A DNA stretch of 64,000 nucleotides, taken from positions 124,001-188,000 of the forward strand of contig NZ_OMOJ01000003.1 in assembly GCF_900302505.1 (NCBI RefSeq). The letters run 5' to 3'. The notes beneath the pieces were generated by a model. The model had not been told where the DNA came from, made no database searches, and was given only the letters and a program-made list of their open reading frames with translations. This document shows positions 60,706 to 64,000 of the stretch, piece by piece. This stretch comes from Pseudoprimorskyibacter insulae (GTDB lineage: Bacteria > Pseudomonadota > Alphaproteobacteria > Rhodobacterales > Rhodobacteraceae). Numbering within the stretch: position 1 is the stretch's first letter; every line of letters begins with the position of its first letter. Both the position numbers and the translations under genes were made by a program.

Positions 60706-62115
60706 TCAGCTTTTCGTCCGCCAGCTGTCCGCATAGTTTTCGCGGGCTTCGCTGGAATACGGTGTCGGCGATACGCGAACGCGAATTTCGGCCTGCTTGT
60801 GCACCTCGGTCGAGGTCTTGCCCGTGGTCTCCGGCTCGCCCCACTTCAGGGTCAGAACGTCACCAACCTGCACGTCGTTGTTCACGACACCAAGGCTCAG
60901 CATGCAGCGTTCGTTGAACGAATAGCCGTTGAACATTGACATGCCGACCATCTTGCCGCTGTCGTCACAGACCATATCGGCGCTGGACGAGGCATAGTTG
61001 GGCTGCGGGAAGTCGATCCACTTATAGGGCGTGCCCTGCTCAAAGGACGAGGCGATGACTTTGAGAATGTCATCCCGGTTCCATTCAAACGTGACCTTCT
61101 TGCGCTTTGCGCCTTCCGCTTTGATCTTTTCAAGCGCGGCCTTGCCGATGAAGTCGTCTTTCTTCCAACCGATGTAGAAGTCGTAGCCCAGTTCGAACGG
61201 GTTGACGTAATAGTCTTCGATGTTGTCCGAAACGAACGACCCACCGATGGCACCGGCCGCTTCGTACATATCGGCACCCAGCCACTGGCGGTAGTCTGCC
61301 ATCATGCCATCGCCGCTGTAGATGCCCGGCAACGGCGACGGAATCCAGCCCGACTCCAGCGTGTTGGTCGAATAGGCACGAGCGCCACACTGAACAAGGT
61401 TCACCCCTGCATCGCGGGCGGCCTGCATGATGGTCGAGTGGATATAGTCTTTGTCCTTATACGGACCCCAGACTTCCAGACCCGGCGCACCGGACATACC
61501 GTGGCGCAGCGCCTGCACCTTCTTCGAGCCGATGTTGATCCAGTCCACGTGGAAGAACTTGATGTCGGGGATCGGGCCGCCGTTCATCTTTTCAAAGATC
61601 GCCGTCGCATCGGGGCCCTGAATCTGGAAACGGTAATGTTCACGCAGGACACGCTCGCCTTCGGGGCGGCTGGGGCTGCGCGGGTCGTGGCGCAGACGGA
61701 CGTTCCAGTTGCCATAGGCCGCCGCGAACATCAGCCAGTTCGAGGTCGGCGCGCGGCCCACCAGCACGAACTTGTCTTCCCGCTCGCGGAAAATGATGTG
61801 GTCGCCGATCACGTGGCCCGCCGGGGTCACGGGCACATAGTGCTTGGCGCGGTTCAGACCGAAGTTCGAAAAGCTGTTGATGCCGTGGTGGGCAAGGAAC
61901 TCTGCCGCCTGCGGGCCTTCGACGATCACTTCGTCCATATGGTGCGACTGATCGAACAGAACGGCGGTCTTGCGCCATGCTTCTTGCTCAACGCGCCAGT
62001 TTGAGAATTCCGGTGCGACGACCGGGTATACATACATGCCAATTTTCGAGTTGCGCAGCACATCAACGATGTTGCCGGCCTCATCCATCACGTCCTGAAG
62101 GCTGGTTGCAGCCAT
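60706..62115 (-). CDS. THF-dependent O-demethylase, LigM/DesA-like, paralogue 2
   Basis: 469 aa and closer to Sphingobium LigM than paralogue 1. IGMYVYPVVAPEFSNW, LFDQSHHMDEV with His59 (LigM His60), VGRAPTSNWLM with Arg121 and GARAYSTNTLESGW with Tyr248 (LigM Tyr247) preserve the positions known to matter for methyl transfer. Expected reaction: aromatic methoxy acid plus THF gives the phenol and 5-methyl-THF. GGAGGAG precedes the ATG and a TGTATACA operator lies 26 bp upstream. Flanked by the TRAP operon and the GntR gene. Confidence 0.82.
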   Translation of the reverse strand: MAATSLQDVMDEAGNIVDVLRNSKIGMYVYPVVAPEFSNWRVEQEAWRKTAVLFDQSHHMDEVIVEGPQAAEFLAHHGINSFSNFGLNRAKHYVPVTPAGHVIGDHIIFREREDKFVLVGRAPTSNWLMFAAAYGNWNVRLRHDPRSPSRPEGERVLREHYRFQIQGPDATAIFEKMNGGPIPDIKFFHVDWINIGSKKVQALRHGMSGAPGLEVWGPYKDKDYIHSTIMQAARDAGVNLVQCGARAYSTNTLESGWIPSPLPGIYSGDGMMADYRQWLGADMYEAAGAIGGSFVSDNIEDYYVNPFELGYDFYIGWKKDDFIGKAALEKIKAEGAKRKKVTFEWNRDDILKVIASSFEQGTPYKWIDFPQPNYASSSADMVCDDSGKMVGMSMFNGYSFNERCMLSLGVVNNDVQVGDVLTLKWGEPETTGKTSTEVHKQAEIRVRVSPTPYSSEARENYADSWRTKS

Positions 62116-62140
62116 GGGATCACTCCTCCTCCTAATGAAT

Positions 62141-62148
62141 TGTATACA
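62141..62148. promoter_or_regulatory. TGTATACA operator before ligM-like gene 2
   Basis: Perfect 8-bp palindrome in context ATTGTATACATAG, 26 bp upstream of the start codon. The same core occurs at metF and twice at gntR. Confidence 0.7.
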
Positions 62149-62194
62149 TAGAGGCAGTGATTCAGGGTGAAATCAAGCAAAATCGCCCGCTCGC

Positions 62195-62214
62195 GCATAC
62201 ATCGCATTGTATGC
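62195..62214. promoter_or_regulatory. spaced TGTATGC inverted repeat
   Basis: GCATACA-TCGCAT-TGTATGC lies between gntR and ligM-like gene 2. The arms resemble halves of the TGTATACA site with a 6-bp insertion. Might be a second or degenerate operator. Confidence 0.4.
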
Positions 62215-62251
62215 AGATGCAGCAAATGTTGAAAATCAGATGGTTATCCCA

Positions 62252-62986
62252 TCAATCCACCAACAGCCCATGGCCCGGCATCCGCTCGAGGCCCGCCGCA
62301 TCCTGACCCAGCAGATAGTTCAGATTGCCGCGTGCGATTCTGGCGTGTTCGCGTGCAATGGATTCGGCGCGTGCACCTTCGCGGGCGGCAATGGCATCGA
62401 CCAAGGCGCGGTGCTGGCTTTGGGCAATGGCAAGCGAGACATTGAAGGCGCGCGGCTCATTCCCTGATGGCACAAAAGCCGAAGGCGAGGCAAAGGGCAG
62501 CGATTTCGCGCGTTCCAGCTCCCGGGCTAGAATGGCGCTACCGGCAAGGCCCGACAGTTGATCGTGAAACCGGGCATTCAGTTCTGAATACAGCGGAAAA
62601 TCAACATCTTCCACTGTTTCCCCAAAGCATTTATCCAGATCAATCAGCGTCTGACGCACAGGGGCCAGTGCCTTATCATCGACCCCGCGTTCGGCGGCCA
62701 CGCGCACCACTGTGCCTTCTAGCACGCCGCGCAATTCGATGGCATCAATCACATCGGCCACGGTGAAGGACCGCACCACAAACCCGCCGCCCGAAGCGCG
62801 TTCAAGCAGCCCCTCTTCGGCAAGGCGCGACATGGCCTCGCGCACAGGAGTGCGGGACACATCCAGCGCCTCGGCCAAGGCCACCTCATAGAGCCGCTGG
62901 CCCCCGGCGAATTCGCCGTTGATGATCTTTTCGCGCAGTTCTAGCAGGGCGCGCTTGGCGTGGGTCTTGGCGGAGGTCTTATCCAT
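62252..62986 (-). CDS. GntR-family (FCD type) regulator
   Basis: 244 aa. Winged helix-turn-helix at about residues 10-75 with YEVALAEALDVSRTPVREAMSRL (cited part: LAEALDVSRTPVREAM), followed by an FCD ligand domain with Arg/Asp/His residues that usually bind a metal and an organic acid (LNARFHDQLSGLAG). ATG 62986 with AGAGGG; a longer frame would run through the operators. Two TGTATACA sites, one overlapping its own start codon, point to autoregulation. Likely repressor of metF and ligM-like gene 2. Confidence 0.88.
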   Translation of the reverse strand: MDKTSAKTHAKRALLELREKIINGEFAGGQRLYEVALAEALDVSRTPVREAMSRLAEEGLLERASGGGFVVRSFTVADVIDAIELRGVLEGTVVRVAAERGVDDKALAPVRQTLIDLDKCFGETVEDVDFPLYSELNARFHDQLSGLAGSAILARELERAKSLPFASPSAFVPSGNEPRAFNVSLAIAQSQHRALVDAIAAREGARAESIAREHARIARGNLNYLLGQDAAGLERMPGHGLLVD

Positions 62987-63020
62987 GTATACATCCCTCT
63001 GTTCAGAGGAAATGTATACA
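62985..63020. promoter_or_regulatory. double TGTATACA operator of the gntR gene
   Basis: ATGTATACAT (62985-62994), overlapping the start codon, and TGTATACA (63013-63020), with centres 27 bp apart. Located between gntR and the upstream feruloyl-CoA-synthase-like gene. Fits repression of the gntR promoter. Confidence 0.75.
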
Positions 63021-63043
63021 CGGAAGCCAGGTTTCGGCAAGTC

Positions 63044-64000
63044 TCAGGCGGTGATAACGCGCGGATCGTCTGTATAGACCACCTCGGCCAGATCGGCGCG
63101 GTGGCGCAAAACGGCCCGCTGGTTGACCGAGCCTTTGTCCGTCACCTCGCCCTTGTCCAGATCCAGCGGGTCGGTCAGGTACATCACACGGCGCACCCGG
63201 TTCGACGATCCGGTTGAGGCCCCCACATGCGCGGCCAGCAAACGCGCGGTTTCGGCGCGCACGGCGGGGTGTGCAACCAAAGCCTCATCCTCTAGCGCCG
63301 CGCCGCCTTCGACCAACCGCTCCATCGCAGGGCGGAACGGGATGAGCAGAGCCGCAAGCTCCTCATGCCCCTCGCCCACCAGCACCGCGTCACGGGCCAA
63401 TCCGCCCAAGGCGTCGGTCAGCTTGGCGCGCATTGCGCCGACGGCGACCCAAGTGCCGGTGCCCAGCTTGAAGTTTTCAGCCACGCGGCCATCAAAGAAG
63501 AACCCTTTGCGCGGATCTTCGGGATCGGCCAGCCGCAGCGCATCGCCAAAGCAATAGAACCCCTCGTCGTCAAACGCCTCGGTGGTCAGCATCTCGTTGC
63601 GCCAATAGCCCGGCGTCACGTTGGGGCCTTTTACGCGGGCCTCCATCTTGCCCTCATTCGGCACCAGCTTGAGCGTGATGCCCTTGGCAGGCACGCCGAT
63701 ATTGCCGGGCGCCTCTTGCGGCTCGACACAGAATAGCGAGAACGGCGCGGTTTCGGTGGACCCAAGCCCGGTGGAGAGTGTGACTCGATAGCCAAGCGCC
63801 TCACGCGAGAGGCGCTCAAGCTCAGTCCAGGTGTGCTGGGCCATGGCCGCGCCCGCATAAAGCAGCAGTTTGACGTTGGAAAAGAACGCATCGCGCAGGC
63901 CGGGATCACGGTTCATTTCCTCAACCATCATCTCATAGCCTGCTGGGACGTTGAAGAACCAGTTCGGGCGGACTTCGCGCACGTTGCGGATCGTCTCGCC
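63044..64000 (-). CDS. feruloyl-CoA-synthase-like acyl-CoA ligase, 5' end beyond window
   Basis: The C-terminal 318 residues of an adenylate-forming ligase; the frame is open to the right edge. Visible core motifs: STGLGSTETAPF, YCFGDALRLAD with the ribose-binding Asp, GRVAENFKLGTGTWV, and the terminal lysine region GEVTDKGSVNQRAV. The last motif and the FKLGTGTWV form suit feruloyl-CoA synthases. It would activate a cinnamic acid for side-chain removal, yielding vanillin or vanillate for the demethylases. Other aryl acid substrates remain possible without the first half. Confidence 0.78.
   Translation of the reverse strand, partial: GETIRNVREVRPNWFFNVPAGYEMMVEEMNRDPGLRDAFFSNVKLLLYAGAAMAQHTWTELERLSREALGYRVTLSTGLGSTETAPFSLFCVEPQEAPGNIGVPAKGITLKLVPNEGKMEARVKGPNVTPGYWRNEMLTTEAFDDEGFYCFGDALRLADPEDPRKGFFFDGRVAENFKLGTGTWVAVGAMRAKLTDALGGLARDAVLVGEGHEELAALLIPFRPAMERLVEGGAALEDEALVAHPAVRAETARLLAAHVGASTGSSNRVRRVMYLTDPLDLDKGEVTDKGSVNQRAVLRHRADLAEVVYTDDPRVITA

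Noticed and set aside
1-64000. CRISPR arrays, tRNA/rRNA genes, insertion sequences, riboswitches
   Set aside because: None seen. The corrinoid, metF and eda leaders were read for B12, SAM or other riboswitch cores without success.

Overview
The window is GC-rich, gene-dense DNA that looks like a chromosomal segment of a Rhodobacterales alphaproteobacterium (Roseobacter/Paracoccaceae type). Evidence for this placement: a PIN/RNA-methyltransferase pair resembling the RSP_2648/RSP_2647 families, a stand-alone corrinoid protein with a DUF1638 partner, DUF4167 upstream of prfA-prmC, TRAP transporters, and an Entner-Doudoroff pair. I see no tRNA, rRNA, insertion sequence, prophage or CRISPR array. 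No gene-free stretch exceeds about 300 bases.

Layout. 1-7.3 kb: partial alpha/beta hydrolase, cimA, cysS, a VOC-family protein behind a strikingly soxS-like SoxR promoter, a second hydrolase, a class I aminotransferase, a TfoX C-domain protein and a NUDIX hydrolase. 7.3-12.9 kb: ndk, an ABC-F ATPase, a methyltransferase, MarC, and the PIN/RNA methyltransferase pair. 13-16.6 kb: edd and eda, separated by an oppositely oriented surface lipoprotein, with a LacI-type palindrome before edd. 16.6-20.8 kb: a radical SAM protein, a corrinoid protein, a tiny membrane protein, DUF1638, and two membrane-anchored proteases. 20.8-30.7 kb: holC-pepA divergent from lptF-lptG-lptD-surA-pdxA-rsmA, so two synteny blocks that are separate in E. 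coli are joined here; an odd HXXEE-like gene sits before rsmA. 30.7-43.8 kb: DUF4167, prmC-prfA, small envelope proteins, agmatinase, an M20 amidohydrolase, mazG, a ferric-iron binding protein, a nucleoside hydrolase with two GNAT acetyltransferases, SelO, a DMT exporter and a DUF533/TerB protein.

43.9-51.4 kb is a sugar or compatible-solute uptake operon on the minus strand: LacI regulator, binding protein, two permeases, a cytoplasmic GH63-like glycosidase and the ATPase. The gene order resembles rhizobial agl operons, but the glycosidase family differs and both permeases carry unusual extra domains.

51.5-64 kb is the most interesting part. It holds two paralogues of the tetrahydrofolate-dependent O-demethylase LigM/DesA, a MetF-like methylene-THF reductase, a GlcD-like flavoprotein, a TRAP transporter, an alpha/beta hydrolase, a YciI protein, a LysR regulator with two DNA-binding domains, a GntR regulator, and (cut by the right edge) a feruloyl-CoA-synthase-like ligase. 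TGTATACA palindromes occur before metF, before the second ligM-like gene and twice before gntR, suggesting one GntR-controlled C1/demethylation regulon. My reading is that the region imports a methoxylated (probably lignin-derived aromatic) compound, transfers its methyl group to THF and oxidises the resulting methyl-THF; the substrate itself is inference.

A family of five interspersed hairpin elements, each in sense orientation at or just after a gene end, also runs through the window.
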